This document shows, piece by piece, positions 26,239-35,528 of a stretch of 64,000 bases of DNA. The stretch comes from Brumimicrobium oceani. Its GTDB lineage: Bacteria; Bacteroidota; Bacteroidia; Flavobacteriales_D; Crocinitomicaceae. The stretch's first letter is position 1. Every line of letters begins with the position of its first letter. Location: assembly GCF_003143775.1 (NCBI RefSeq), contig NZ_QFRJ01000009.1, forward strand, positions 97,819-161,818, written 5' to 3'. The translations under genes and the position numbers were made by a program. Under the pieces are notes generated by a model. That model saw only the letters and a list, made by a program, of their open reading frames with translations. It had not been told where the DNA came from and made no database searches.

Positions 26239-26847
26239 ATGAAATTATTTTATGCTACATTGGTTTTCATTTTTGTTAACGGAATTGCTTTCGGGCAAAG
26301 TGAAAACGAGAGACAACAGAACAAGAATCACAAACAAAAAGCTATGTCAGAAAACAATACAGAAACGGTATTTACAGAAACAGACATCAAATTTTTAAGA
26401 CATTGTTTAGTCTTGGCAGAAGAAGCTTTGCAAGCGGGCGACCAGGCTTTTGGATCTATACTTGTCAATGCGGATAATGAAATTATTGCTGAGGCCAGAA
26501 ACAGAATCAATGAAAAGAATGTATTCGCTCATCCAGAAATTGAGCTTGCAGAATGGGCTTTAGAAAACTTAACTTTAGAAGAACGAAGAGAAAGCATAAT
26601 GTACACCACTGGCGAACATTGTCCGATGTGTGCCGGGGCTCACGCTTGGTCACAAATAGGTGGTTTGTATTATTTAAGTTCTGCAAAACAACTGCAACAA
26701 TGGTTAAATGAGTTTGGAGTTGATGAAGCACCAATAGTTTTTATTCCAGCGGAAGAAATCTTAAAAAATGTAACAATTAAAGGTCCAGCAGAAGGAGCAT
26801 TATTAGAAGAAATAAAGCAAAAACACAAGCGTTATTTTACAGAGTAA
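26239..26847 (+). CDS. Cytidine/deoxycytidylate-deaminase-like protein with an N-terminal signal peptide
   Basis: A 202-residue protein. The deaminase fold (residues about 45-195) has the zinc site His98-Pro-Glu100 (usually HAE) and Cys128-Pro-Met-Cys131 in a GEHCPMCAGAH segment, where homologues have EPCPMC. Its overall order resembles guanine or nucleoside deaminases. The N-terminal 19 residues (KLFYATLVFIFVNGIAFG) look like a cleavable signal peptide, which is odd for a cytosolic family. An internal ATG at 26344 (MSENNTETVF) could be the true start, making a cytosolic protein of 167 residues. Both starts lack a strong ribosome site. The substrate is not assignable. Confidence 0.8.
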   Translation: MKLFYATLVFIFVNGIAFGQSENERQQNKNHKQKAMSENNTETVFTETDIKFLRHCLVLAEEALQAGDQAFGSILVNADNEIIAEARNRINEKNVFAHPEIELAEWALENLTLEERRESIMYTTGEHCPMCAGAHAWSQIGGLYYLSSAKQLQQWLNEFGVDEAPIVFIPAEEILKNVTIKGPAEGALLEEIKQKHKRYFTE

Positions 26848-26877
26848 AACTGATAAAGAAGAAATAGATATCTCATG

Positions 26878-26915
26878 AATTAGCAAAACTTGTAAAAATG
26901 CGAGTTTTGCTAATT
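26878..26915 (+). terminator. Hairpin after the deaminase gene
   Basis: AATTAGCAAAACT and AGTTTTGCTAATT form a perfect 13-bp stem around a 12-nt loop, 30 nt after the stop. The following T run is weak (GATATTTTA), so termination may be partial. Confidence 0.6.
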
Positions 26916-27446
26916 GATATTTTAGCACCTTTAATTTTATTGTCCTCAAATTTGTCAGGCACTGATGGCCATATCTGAAATCATGTTTAGAATACGATAA
27001 TCATAAAAAAATTAAAGTTTAGAGACAAAACTCATAAAACACACCAATCAAAACTTAAAATTGTCAAGTATTATGTTTCATTTACTTGACAATTTAATTA
27101 AATATCGTACATTTTCCTTAAATGACAGTCACTCAAAAAATACAAACCAAAATTAGCACGATAAAAGAAGGCAGCACTTTTAAATACCAGAAATCTCCTT
27201 GATAACCAAACAATTAAAGAGTCAACACAAAAGCCATCGAGGGATTTATAAAAAGAAAATTAAAAGAGTTTCTTCTGGTATTTTTCAAAAACCTAAACAA
27301 ACTATTTTTAGAGAACTAAATCTCATCAACTCCAATCTATCCAAACAAAAACCCACCCCCCAATCCACAACAACCCCCCAAACTTCCACCCACAAACCCT
27401 CACTCCCTGAAAACAAAACCCTACTTTTACCATCTTTAACTAAAGG
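26916..27446. other. Intergenic region, no supported gene
   Basis: About 530 nt, AT-rich then very C-rich near 27345-27420. A 91-codon frame at 27199-27474 overlaps the start of the MFS gene and is low-complexity (Lys, Thr, Pro), so it was not called. No repeat family was recognised. Confidence 0.5.
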
Positions 27447-28637
27447 ATGGAAAAACTCGACGAAAACGGATTAAATAAAGCATCGCGCACCCTATTATTG
27501 ATAGGTGTATTATTCGTGGCTATAAATCTAAGACCAGCACTTTCAGGAATTGGGCCTTTAATAGAATTTATCCAACAAGATATTGCCATTTCAGAAACCT
27601 TGTTGGGACTTCTAACCACACTCCCTTTGTTGGCTTTTGGAGTTATTTCAACCATTACTCCTTTATTTACCAAGCGTTTTGGTATTGGAAATACTTTAAC
27701 TGGCGCATTAATTTTGTTGACTTCGGGAATCTTAATTCGTTCTATTGGTGGTATTTTCTCTTTGTATTTAGGAACGATTCTATTGGGAATAGCGATTGCT
27801 TTTGGAAACGTACTTATTCCTGCTTTAATCAAGAGAAATTTTCCGCATAAAGCCGGAATTGTCACAAGTCTGTATTCTGGAATTATGTCCTTTGGCGCTG
27901 CAATTGCCGCTGGACTAAGTGTTCCTTTAGTTGTAGAATTAAATTTAGGTTGGAGAGGATCCTTGGCCATTTGGGCAGTCTTGGCAATTATCGCATTAAT
28001 CATCTGGATTCCAAACATCAAACGCATCAATAGAACTCCACCAAGACGAAGCTTTAAGGAAGCCATGAAAAAACTAAGTGGTTCATTATTGGTTTGGAAA
28101 TTGGCGCTTTACATGGGCTTACAATCTTTGGCTTTTTATGTTGTTTTGGCGTGGCTGCCCGCAATTCTTATCGACCGTGGAATTGATGCTTCCTATGCGG
28201 GTTGGATGTTGTCATTATCACAAGCCACAGGAATTATTGGAGCAATTTTGATTCCCATTTGGGCGGGCGCTAGAAAAGACCAAAGATTAGTTATTGTCTC
28301 TTTAATCATCGTTGAAGTTCTGGCCTTGATTGCATTAATGATTCCTCAATTGGGCTTAATGGAATTGTGGGTGGGAATCATTGGATTGGTGCTTGGAGGG
28401 TCTTTTGGATTGGCACTTTTACTTATCGTTCTGCGCTCTAGCGATGCCGAAACCGCAACAGAACTCTCTGGAATTGTACAATCCATAGGCTATTTCATTG
28501 CAGCAACAGGACCCTTTTTAGCAGGTTTAATCTTCGATTTAACTGAAGTATGGAATTATTCCTTGCTTCTTTTAATTCTCGTCGCAGTTCTCAAACTAAT
28601 TATGGGTGTAGGCGTTGGAAAAGACCAAAAAGTCTAG
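27447..28637 (+). CDS. MFS transporter of the CynX/NimT (cyanate permease-like) family
   Basis: A 396-residue inner-membrane protein with twelve hydrophobic helices. The N-terminal helix has NLRPALSGIGPLI, a typical CynX signature, followed by LLTTLPLLAFGVISTITPLF. The central loop (NIKRINRTPPRRSFKEAMKK) is basic as expected on the cytosolic side. Family members move cyanate, nitroimidazoles or unrelated small molecules. No cyanase gene lies nearby, so the substrate is unknown. ATG at 27447 has an upstream AAAGG, a possible weak ribosome site. Confidence 0.9.
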   Translation: MEKLDENGLNKASRTLLLIGVLFVAINLRPALSGIGPLIEFIQQDIAISETLLGLLTTLPLLAFGVISTITPLFTKRFGIGNTLTGALILLTSGILIRSIGGIFSLYLGTILLGIAIAFGNVLIPALIKRNFPHKAGIVTSLYSGIMSFGAAIAAGLSVPLVVELNLGWRGSLAIWAVLAIIALIIWIPNIKRINRTPPRRSFKEAMKKLSGSLLVWKLALYMGLQSLAFYVVLAWLPAILIDRGIDASYAGWMLSLSQATGIIGAILIPIWAGARKDQRLVIVSLIIVEVLALIALMIPQLGLMELWVGIIGLVLGGSFGLALLLIVLRSSDAETATELSGIVQSIGYFIAATGPFLAGLIFDLTEVWNYSLLLLILVAVLKLIMGVGVGKDQKV

Positions 28638-29169
28638 TTCTTTGCAAGAAAACTTCAAATACTGCGTTATGCTTGTTTTAAATTGTAGTCATTTATAAAA
28701 ATAAACTCGTGACAATTTAAAACTTCACATGCCTTGTCTTTAAAGCTTTCTTATCAAAGACCTAATAATGAAAAATTTTCTAACCGAGGAAGAACGACAG
28801 AATTTCCGCGACTTCCTTCCTAACTATGATTTTTCCCTCCATGGCTCTCCCGAGTAAATTGCGTGACTGAAGTCTGTGAAATAACACCAAGTGCCACAGG
28901 CGCTCCCTACTCAACTCTCATCTTCCTCTTCCCCTTCTCTGCGAATCTCTGCGTCATTCTCCCAAAACTCTTCATTTTTCTCCCTTCATCTCTGTGAAAC
29001 CCCCCCATTTATCTCCATGAAAAAACCAAGTACCGAAGGCGCTCTCCGCATACCTCTGCCCCTTTGCGTAATCCTCCCCCCTCTCCCTTCTTCAACTCTC
29101 CCCTCTTCTCTGCGAAACTCTGCACCTCTGCGAAACTTTGCGTCACCTTTTTTTCCTTATCTTCCCCCC
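28638..29169. repeat. Intergenic stretch of degenerate CTCTGCG/TTTGCG repeats, no gene
   Basis: From 28886 to 29155 the plus strand is a chain of variants of TCTGCGAATCTCTGCG, CTCTGTGAAAC, CTTTGCGTAA and CTGCGAAACTTTGCG, with two copies of CCAAGTNCC(A/G)NAGGCGCT (28888 and 29026). The frame across it runs into the next gene but is low-complexity, so it was not called as coding. Confidence 0.6.
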
Positions 29170-29808
29170 ATGTTTAAAAATCTTACATTCATTTTTCTCG
29201 TGAGCTGCACATTTCTCACTCCAAATCTATACTCTCAGAAATTCTCCTTGGGAATATTCGGGGGAGTAACTTCTAGTCAGATTAGTGGCGATGGGATTCA
29301 TGGTTTTGCGCAGTTTGGAGCAATCGCTGGGGCAGATGTAGCCTACAGAATTAATGCAAATTGGTCTGCTTCTTTGGGGTTACAATTTAATCAAAAAGGA
29401 GCGAGAAATTATCAATCAAAAACTGTTGCTAGTGCCTATAGACTAAGGGTAAATTATGCAGAAGCGCCTGTAATGTTCCATTATCATCTTAATAAATTTC
29501 AATTTGGCGCTGGACTTTATCTGGGGGCGAAAATTAATCAAAAGGAAAGAAATAGCTTTGGTCCTTTAGATCCAACAAGAGAATTTAAAGCTCTGGATTT
29601 AGGTATGCAACTGGGAATTAATTATGAAATAAGGGAAGATTGGCAAGTGGAATTGCGTTTTCAGAATTCTATTGTTCCTGTGAGGAATCATTCAGCTGAT
29701 CAGCTTTATCCGCCTGCGCTGTTTGTTTTGGGTGAATGGCATCAGAGGTATTTGAATAAAGGACAGTTTTTTACTGGTTTGAGTTTGGTGATGAGCAGAA
29801 GATTTTGA
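29170..29808 (+). CDS. Outer-membrane beta-barrel protein (porin-family, eight-stranded type)
   Basis: A 212-residue protein with a signal peptide (FKNLTFIFLVSCTFLTPNLYSQ). The mature part alternates polar and hydrophobic residues (FSLGIFGGVTSSQISGDGIH through YRINANWSASLGLQFNQKGA) and ends in GLSLVMSRRF, a C-terminal aromatic as in OM barrels. It fits the Bacteroidota 'outer membrane protein beta-barrel' family. I chose the ATG at 29170 over the frame start at 28891, because the upstream codons cover degenerate repeat DNA and precede the signal peptide. The role is structural or unknown. Confidence 0.85.
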   Translation: MFKNLTFIFLVSCTFLTPNLYSQKFSLGIFGGVTSSQISGDGIHGFAQFGAIAGADVAYRINANWSASLGLQFNQKGARNYQSKTVASAYRLRVNYAEAPVMFHYHLNKFQFGAGLYLGAKINQKERNSFGPLDPTREFKALDLGMQLGINYEIREDWQVELRFQNSIVPVRNHSADQLYPPALFVLGEWHQRYLNKGQFFTGLSLVMSRRF

Positions 29809-29943
29809 AAATAATTTCACCTGTGGTGTGAATTTCTCCCACTGATTTCCGCAGATCTTTTTGGTGGGCGCTTCGCTTGTTTTTCTCCCGCAGAATTTCG
29901 CAGATTTCGCAGATCTGTTTGCTTAGGGTTGTTCTGAAGGTTT

Positions 29944-30120
29944 CCCCGCAGATTTCACAGATTTTTTTTACAAAAATGGTTTGATGATGCGGTACACAAT
30001 AGAAAATAAAGAGTGAGAATGAAATAGAGTAAGTGAGACACGACAGCTAATTCTTAATCAAGCAGTTTTCATCAAAGCATAAATCAAGCCTACTGCATAA
30101 AGCCTATAGCCCGCAGCTAA
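29944..30120. repeat. 177-bp direct repeat, copy 1
   Basis: From CCCCGCAGATTTCACAG to CCCGCAGCTAA. Copy 2 begins 207 bp later with a few substitutions. Both start in a CCGCAGATTT tract. Confidence 0.85.
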
Positions 30121-30150
30121 GATGTTTGGTGGCCGCTTTGCTTGTTTTTT

Positions 30151-30327
30151 CCCCACAGATTTCACAGATTTTTTTTACAAAAATGGTTTGGTGATGCGGT
30201 ACACAATAGGAAATGAAGAGTGAGAATGAAATAGAGTAAGTGAATCACGACAGCTAATTCTTAATCAAGCAGTTTTCATCAGAACATAAATCAAGCCTAT
30301 TGCATAAAACCTATAGCCAACAGCTAA
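30151..30327. repeat. 177-bp direct repeat, copy 2, reaching the next gene's stop codon
   Basis: Same sequence as 29944-30120 shifted by 207 bp. It ends with CCAACAGCTAA, of which CTA (30324-30326) is the minus-strand stop of the YdjM-like gene. Confidence 0.85.
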
Positions 30328-31322
30328 ACACCTTTCACTCTTTCCCAAAGTTCTCCAATCAATTTCTTTCCGTCGGCTACATCCTTTTCCGTTTCTTCTA
30401 AAGTGATCGTTCCATCGTTATTTTCTATGATTTTATATTGAAAAACGAAATTTGTGGCGTCTCCTTTTGTACTCAGCAAACCGAATCTTAAATCATTGTA
30501 AAATAAATCTCCGTCTTTTTCAGTTACGGTGAACCATCCATGAGAAATACGGATCATGCGTTGCATTTTTTCATTGTCAACCAAATGGTCTATCAACTCA
30601 TGATTTTTTGGATAACTAGAAAATTGGATATCACTTTTGTCGAAGAAAGAATAACTTCCTATTAAAAAATCATCTTCTCTTTTGATATTTGCGGTCCAAA
30701 GGATTGTATTTAAAGGTGCTGGCTTGGTGTCAATTTCTTGATAAGTGATATTTTGCTGTTCCAAAGCCTCTTTAAATTGATAAAAAGAAACTCCTTTCAG
30801 CAAGAATGTCAAGGCCAAATAACTAGAACTAATGAGCAATCCTAACCTATTGTAGCTCTGGCGTTTTGGTGAGTCTTTCTTTTGAAACATTGCCATAATC
30901 AGAAATGTTAAGAAAGGCAATGTATATAGAGGATCGATAACAAAAATGGTTTTAAATGCCAAGCGAATATCTAAAGGCCAGAAAAGTTGTGTTCCCCAAG
31001 TGGTGTGCGAATCTAAAATGGGATGAGTAAACAAAGCCCAAAAGAACAACATGGACCAGCCTTTAACCGATTTATAGGAATCTATTTTGGAGACGAGCCA
31101 ACCAAAAATTGGAGCAAAAATGACGGAAAAAAGTATGGAATGCGTAAAGCCTCTGTGAATTTCCAAAGCCCTTACCGTATCTACAAAAAAGGAGGAAATC
31201 ACATCTAAATCGGGAATTGTACCCGCTATCGCACCATAAAACATGGCTCTATTTCCCACTTTCTTACCTAAAATCGCTTCTCCAACGGCAGCACCTAATA
31301 CAATCTGGGTTAAGGAATCCAT
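30324..31322 (-). CDS. Membrane-bound metal-dependent hydrolase (YdjM/DUF457 type)
   Basis: A 332-residue protein. The N-terminus carries the family metal motifs: PDLD (residues 37-40), HRGFTHS (56-62) and, after a membrane segment, HPILDSHTTWGTQLFWP. Four or more transmembrane helices lie in the first 200 residues (for example FSVIFAPIFGWLV and LPFLTFLIMAMF). The C-terminal ~130 residues form a soluble domain that varies in the family. Enzyme class is from family knowledge and the substrate is unproven. It follows the TonB receptor gene on the same strand after an 82-nt gap. Confidence 0.85.
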   Translation of the reverse strand: MDSLTQIVLGAAVGEAILGKKVGNRAMFYGAIAGTIPDLDVISSFFVDTVRALEIHRGFTHSILFSVIFAPIFGWLVSKIDSYKSVKGWSMLFFWALFTHPILDSHTTWGTQLFWPLDIRLAFKTIFVIDPLYTLPFLTFLIMAMFQKKDSPKRQSYNRLGLLISSSYLALTFLLKGVSFYQFKEALEQQNITYQEIDTKPAPLNTILWTANIKREDDFLIGSYSFFDKSDIQFSSYPKNHELIDHLVDNEKMQRMIRISHGWFTVTEKDGDLFYNDLRFGLLSTKGDATNFVFQYKIIENNDGTITLEETEKDVADGKKLIGELWERVKGV

Positions 31323-31404
31323 ACTTTCTAACGCTTATAAAATGAAAAATAATTTGGCAAAACTAAGAATTAAAACAAGCCCTAAGGTATTTAGTTTAAA
31401 TTGA

Positions 31405-33813
31405 CTATAATTTTAAGGTGTATTGTAACATCAATGTTCTTGGTGCTTCAATTTTTAATGGTCTCAACGAATAACTATTGTTCAATAAATTACTGCAAAT
31501 TAAGGCAATCTTGTGCTTTTTATTCATGGCATAACTCACCCTTGCATCAACAATCAAAACTCCGCTATTATTGGTTTCGTAATAATCCATATAACGAATG
31601 TTCTGAATTGTACCTACAGCTTCTGTAAGCTCTTCGAACTCTTCAATTACACCATCCATATTTTCCATTTTACTGAAATATTTTAAGGATGCGCCAATAG
31701 AGAGTTTTTCGTTATAGGTCCATGAAACATCTGATTTTATACTGTGCAAAAATCTATACTTCAGTATTTGACGACTAGAATCTAAAGACGTATTGTTGTA
31801 AGTATACTCTTTCGGGTTTACGGGATGTTCGTCAATGGCATAAACGTCATCTGAATTCAATGTGCGCGGAAGAACATAGTTATAACCCAACATAAACACA
31901 ATTTCGTTCTTTTTATTCGGCTTTGCAATTCCAGAGAATGAAGCGTCAATGCCCAACACTCGGGATTTTCCTGTGTTTAGAAATTTGAATCCTGCACCTG
32001 TTGGACTTGATATGTCCCAAAACCCAAACAAATATTCTATGGTATTGTCATATTCCTGCCAAAATCCTGCAACATCAATATACCCATAAATCTTCCCAAT
32101 TTTAACTCCTTGTTTTATTCCCACTTCGCTATTGGTAGAAGTTTCTGGTTTTAGATCAGGATTGGCAAAAACTCCAAAATTCCCCACTCCTGTTTGAATA
32201 AATCGTTCCGTAATTGTAGGAAAACGATAGCCTTGACCATAAGACATTCGTAGGTAAGTTTCTTGGTGTAGTTTTATATTTCCGCCCGCTCTAAAAACGG
32301 GTTGAATTGCGGTTTCATTGCTATTTAATTCAAAATATTCTAATCTTCCTCCAACAGATAAATTAACAATTTCCCACATCTTTTTCTCTACTTGAGCATA
32401 TCCCGAAACATTCAGCAGGGTGTTTTCTGGAGTTCCAGAACCGGCATACATTTCAGCGTAAGAATCGGTGTAAGTTGAGCTAAGTCCACCAATAAACTCA
32501 ATTCCCGCTAGTTTTCGGTAAGAACGTTGAAATTGATAATCGATATAATATAATTCAGATTGATTGCTTTGACCTGCGGTGATGTCATTATCGGTGTACA
32601 AAAATCTTGCTCTCAATTGGTGTTTTGTACCCGATTCTAAATTCAAATCAACATAAGGATCCAAATTAAAAATAGTTTGCTTTTGCAAGAAAGTTGCTCC
32701 GGGATAGCCTTGATAAAGTCCTGAAGTGTCATTCAACCATGCAAAAGTCATTGGCGATTCGCTTAGCATTCCGTTTCCATTTAATCCGTATGAAAGCCCT
32801 TTCAACTTTTTGGAACGGCGACGAATATTGAAGTTAATTCTCGCGCGTTTAGAAATCATTTGTTCGTTGGTGAAATTAGAAACGGTATCAGGAAAAGACT
32901 GCGCAATATATGGATCTAATCGTGGTGCTCCAATATAGCCTTCATCATAATTCAAGTTTCCGCCAAAAGTGATGTCCCAATTCCCTAGTTTTCTAGAATG
33001 AAGAAAATTAGCACCTGAAATCAAAGAGGGGCTTTTTTCTTGCCAAATCTGGCTTGTATCATTCGGATAACTATAAAAACCAGTATATAAATTCACTTTC
33101 GTTAATGGCGTATTGGAAGGATATTTCGTTCGAATATGAATCGCTCCTGAAAGTGCAGAGCTTCCAGAAAGAACAGATCCTGCTCCTTTCACTACTTCAA
33201 TTTGTTTGATGTTTTCAACGGGAACAAAACCCCATTCTGGACGTCCAGCATCACCCGAAAGCAGAGGCATATCATCAACAATAACTGCCACTTTGCTTCC
33301 TACTCCAAATGTAAATCCGCTTCCCCCACGAATTTGTGGTTCACCATCCATGATATTTAATCCAGGCGTTTGATCCAAAATAGTTTCGACGCTTCGGGTA
33401 TTTTTGCTTTCTATAATTTCTGGCTTTATAATTTCCAAGGAAACTGTAATGTCCTCTGGTCGCTTATCAAACTTCCCTACACGAACCTCAACCTCGTCGA
33501 ATTCTGTGACATTTCCATAACTTTTCAGTGTAATATTGTATTCAATAAATTGATTTTCTAAAATTGTTACCGTAAAGGTATCAGTGATCCTATTTGTAAA
33601 GCGACAAATAATTTTGTTGTTGCCTACAGGAAGTCTCAACTTATAATTTCCTTCCACATCTGTTGAAGCGCCAAGTGTAATATCTCCACGGTAAATGACA
33701 GATGCGCCAATAAGCGGCTGACCTTTTTCATCTACAACCTTACCAATTACAGTACCTTCTTGACTATAGCTAAGGAAAGAAAGAAAACAAGTTAAAATGA
33801 GCGCAAACCTCAT
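31405..33813 (-). CDS. TonB-dependent outer-membrane receptor
   Basis: An 802-residue protein with a signal peptide (RFALILTCFLSFLSYSQ). A carboxypeptidase-regulatory domain spans about 19-105 (VIGKVVDEKGQPLIGASVIY). The plug at about 125-230 includes SVETILDQTPGLNIMDGEPQ and GSGFTFGVGSKVAVIVDDMP. A C-terminal 22-strand-type barrel ends in MLQYTLKL. Residues KGAGSVLSGSSALSGAIHI form the usual plug loop. It lies 26 nt after the PCMD-like gene, so the two likely form a unit. Ligand unknown. Confidence 0.92.
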   Translation of the reverse strand: MRFALILTCFLSFLSYSQEGTVIGKVVDEKGQPLIGASVIYRGDITLGASTDVEGNYKLRLPVGNNKIICRFTNRITDTFTVTILENQFIEYNITLKSYGNVTEFDEVEVRVGKFDKRPEDITVSLEIIKPEIIESKNTRSVETILDQTPGLNIMDGEPQIRGGSGFTFGVGSKVAVIVDDMPLLSGDAGRPEWGFVPVENIKQIEVVKGAGSVLSGSSALSGAIHIRTKYPSNTPLTKVNLYTGFYSYPNDTSQIWQEKSPSLISGANFLHSRKLGNWDITFGGNLNYDEGYIGAPRLDPYIAQSFPDTVSNFTNEQMISKRARINFNIRRRSKKLKGLSYGLNGNGMLSESPMTFAWLNDTSGLYQGYPGATFLQKQTIFNLDPYVDLNLESGTKHQLRARFLYTDNDITAGQSNQSELYYIDYQFQRSYRKLAGIEFIGGLSSTYTDSYAEMYAGSGTPENTLLNVSGYAQVEKKMWEIVNLSVGGRLEYFELNSNETAIQPVFRAGGNIKLHQETYLRMSYGQGYRFPTITERFIQTGVGNFGVFANPDLKPETSTNSEVGIKQGVKIGKIYGYIDVAGFWQEYDNTIEYLFGFWDISSPTGAGFKFLNTGKSRVLGIDASFSGIAKPNKKNEIVFMLGYNYVLPRTLNSDDVYAIDEHPVNPKEYTYNNTSLDSSRQILKYRFLHSIKSDVSWTYNEKLSIGASLKYFSKMENMDGVIEEFEELTEAVGTIQNIRYMDYYETNNSGVLIVDARVSYAMNKKHKIALICSNLLNNSYSLRPLKIEAPRTLMLQYTLKL

Positions 33814-33839
33814 GAGAAAATCTTTGAGTTAACAATCAA

Positions 33840-34754
33840 TTATTGTAGAATGTACAGTTTTTTGGTAAAAATTTCACGCTCATTTTGAATCATAATGAAG
33901 TAAATTCCTGAATCGTGATTAAAGGGTATTTTAGTTTTTGCCTTCCCGGATTGAATCACTTTTCCAGAAAGATCGGCCACTTGATAACTCACATTTTCTT
34001 GATTCTCTAATGTAAAGTATAAAAATCCATTCGATCCATTCACCGCAATCTCTGTCGCAGCAAAGTCATCAACTTCAAGGGAGTTATAAATTAACTCTAA
34101 ATCGTCGATAATTAACTTTGTTCCTTCTTTTGAAATTGTGCTATCCCCAGCTGCAATTGTAGTTAAAATATACGCTGGATTCATTGCACTTTTATAGTTG
34201 AAAGCCTTTGAGAAGCGCGTCCATTCTGTTTGAGGTGTTACAAAATCAACCCTTAGATTTGCTATTTCATTGTTTATTGTTGCGTTATTCCTAGGCAGTC
34301 TTCCTTCAGTACCCGAATGTAAGATAATTTCAATTTTTCCCTTATCGCCGCTCATAGGTGCGTATTTATACCATCCCACTAAACTATCAGGTCTACCAGA
34401 AAATTCGGTATGCCATTTTGGATTTCCAGCATCTGTAAAAACATATCCATTACTTGGAGTATAATCTGCATGCACCCTTCCATTGGTAATAATTCCGTTT
34501 GCAGAAATACCGATCAGTGTTTTTACTTCTAATTCTATGGCATAGTTTCCTGTTCTTCCTGCCACCCTATGTAAAACCTCTGGAGCTATTGCTGCCAAGG
34601 CATCAGCTGTTTTTATTGAACTCCAATTAGTAGGTTCTGCAATTGCAGAACCTTCATCATCCCAGTTTTCAAAGCCAGAATTTTGCATTTGCTGCTGGGC
34701 AGAAAGGGTGTGCACAAATAAAATTAGCGGAATAAAGAATAAAGGATTTTTCAT
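33840..34754 (-). CDS. PCMD-like secreted protein with T9SS type A sorting domain
   Basis: A 304-residue protein with a signal peptide (PLFFIPLILFVHTLSAQQ). The body (QNSGFENWDDEGSAIAEPTN then WSSIKTADALAAIAP) resembles PCMD (putative carbohydrate metabolism domain) proteins, with an LIIDDLELIYN stretch at its end. The last ~75 residues form a T9SS type A domain (VADLSGKVIQSGKAKTKIPF then GIYFIMIQNEREIFTKKLYI), so it is exported and probably surface-attached. It precedes the TonB receptor gene by 26 nt. Carbohydrate binding is only inferred from the family name. Confidence 0.75.
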   Translation of the reverse strand: MKNPLFFIPLILFVHTLSAQQQMQNSGFENWDDEGSAIAEPTNWSSIKTADALAAIAPEVLHRVAGRTGNYAIELEVKTLIGISANGIITNGRVHADYTPSNGYVFTDAGNPKWHTEFSGRPDSLVGWYKYAPMSGDKGKIEIILHSGTEGRLPRNNATINNEIANLRVDFVTPQTEWTRFSKAFNYKSAMNPAYILTTIAAGDSTISKEGTKLIIDDLELIYNSLEVDDFAATEIAVNGSNGFLYFTLENQENVSYQVADLSGKVIQSGKAKTKIPFNHDSGIYFIMIQNEREIFTKKLYILQ

Positions 34755-34913
34755 AATCTTTTGTAATGATTGAAATACAAAAATACATTTTATTCGTTTG
34801 AGAAAATCTAAAACAAAAAAAGACTCAAAAAAAACTGAACCACATCGCTTGAATGCTTGATTAAAGTCTTTCTTGAGTCAACTCTGCAAGAGAAAGTTTG
34901 CCTGTTAAAATTG

Positions 34914-34974
34914 AACCCCTTCAATAAAAACCCAAACAAACTATTCAAAAGACGAATAGAAAAGCGAAGGGGTT
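34914..34974. other. Long-loop inverted repeat in a gene-free region
   Basis: AACCCCTTC (34914-34922) and GAAGGGGTT (34966-34974) could pair with a 43-nt loop. It could be an RNA structure or chance. No ORF is present from 34755 to 35528. Confidence 0.35.
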
Positions 34975-35084
34975 GTGTCTTTTTGAAAAAAAAAGTGGTT
35001 ACCCGCTATCATACCAGTTCTTTATTATAGAAATAACTAGCTATAAATTATGACTTTGAAGCCAAATTAATATTTAACGATAAT

Positions 35085-35243
35085 CAAAAAGAGATTCCTC
35101 AGTCGTTTAACTCCTTAGGAATGACAGGTGTTATGTATTATTGATTGGGGAAAGTTGCTGAAGCTTTGCTTCAGCAACTTTCCCCACTAAACAACCTATC
35201 GATTGTCATTCCGAAAATACCGAGTATTGAGGAATCTCTTTTG
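35085..35243. repeat. 159-bp nested inverted-repeat element
   Basis: Outer arms CAAAAAGAGATTCCTCAG (35085-35102) and TGAGGAATCTCTTTTG (35228-35243), middle arms GGAATGACA (35118-35126) and TGTCATTCC (35204-35212), and a core of two perfect 18-nt arms beginning GGGGAAAGTTGCTG (35147-35164 and 35168-35185) with a TTT loop. No ORF. It looks like a MITE or REP-type element able to form a cruciform. Confidence 0.8.
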
Positions 35244-35497
35244 TTGATTAGAAAATCTTCAATAAGTCATATTAAACTAATCTCAAAGGTTTAAATTGAA
35301 ATTAGTGGTCACTTTAAGTGGAATCACTAAAAAAATGAAAATTTTAAAATTTCGCATATACAATTGACTACAGGTTTACCTATTAAAAAGCAAGCATAAC
35401 TGATTTCAGAGGACGGAGTAAAATCAAGGACAAAACCATAAAACCATAAATTAACAGAACTTAGCATCTCCTATTTTTCATTCCATCTTATAAGCAA

Positions 35498-35505
35498 TAG
35501 TTTTG
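35498..35505 (+). promoter_or_regulatory. -7 box before the DUF4168 gene
   Basis: TAGTTTTG matches TAnnTTTG, 23 nt before the ATG. No clear -33 TTG. Confidence 0.4.
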
Positions 35506-35528
35506 AGGATAAATTTAAACAGTTAACT

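Noticed and set aside
27199..27474. 91-codon plus-strand frame before the MFS gene
   Set aside because: Low-complexity Lys/Thr/Pro composition over a C-rich tract, overlaps the MFS start, no family resemblance.
28891..29169. Upstream extension of the outer-membrane barrel frame
   Set aside because: It translates degenerate CTCTGCG/TTTGCG repeats and precedes a complete signal peptide at 29170.
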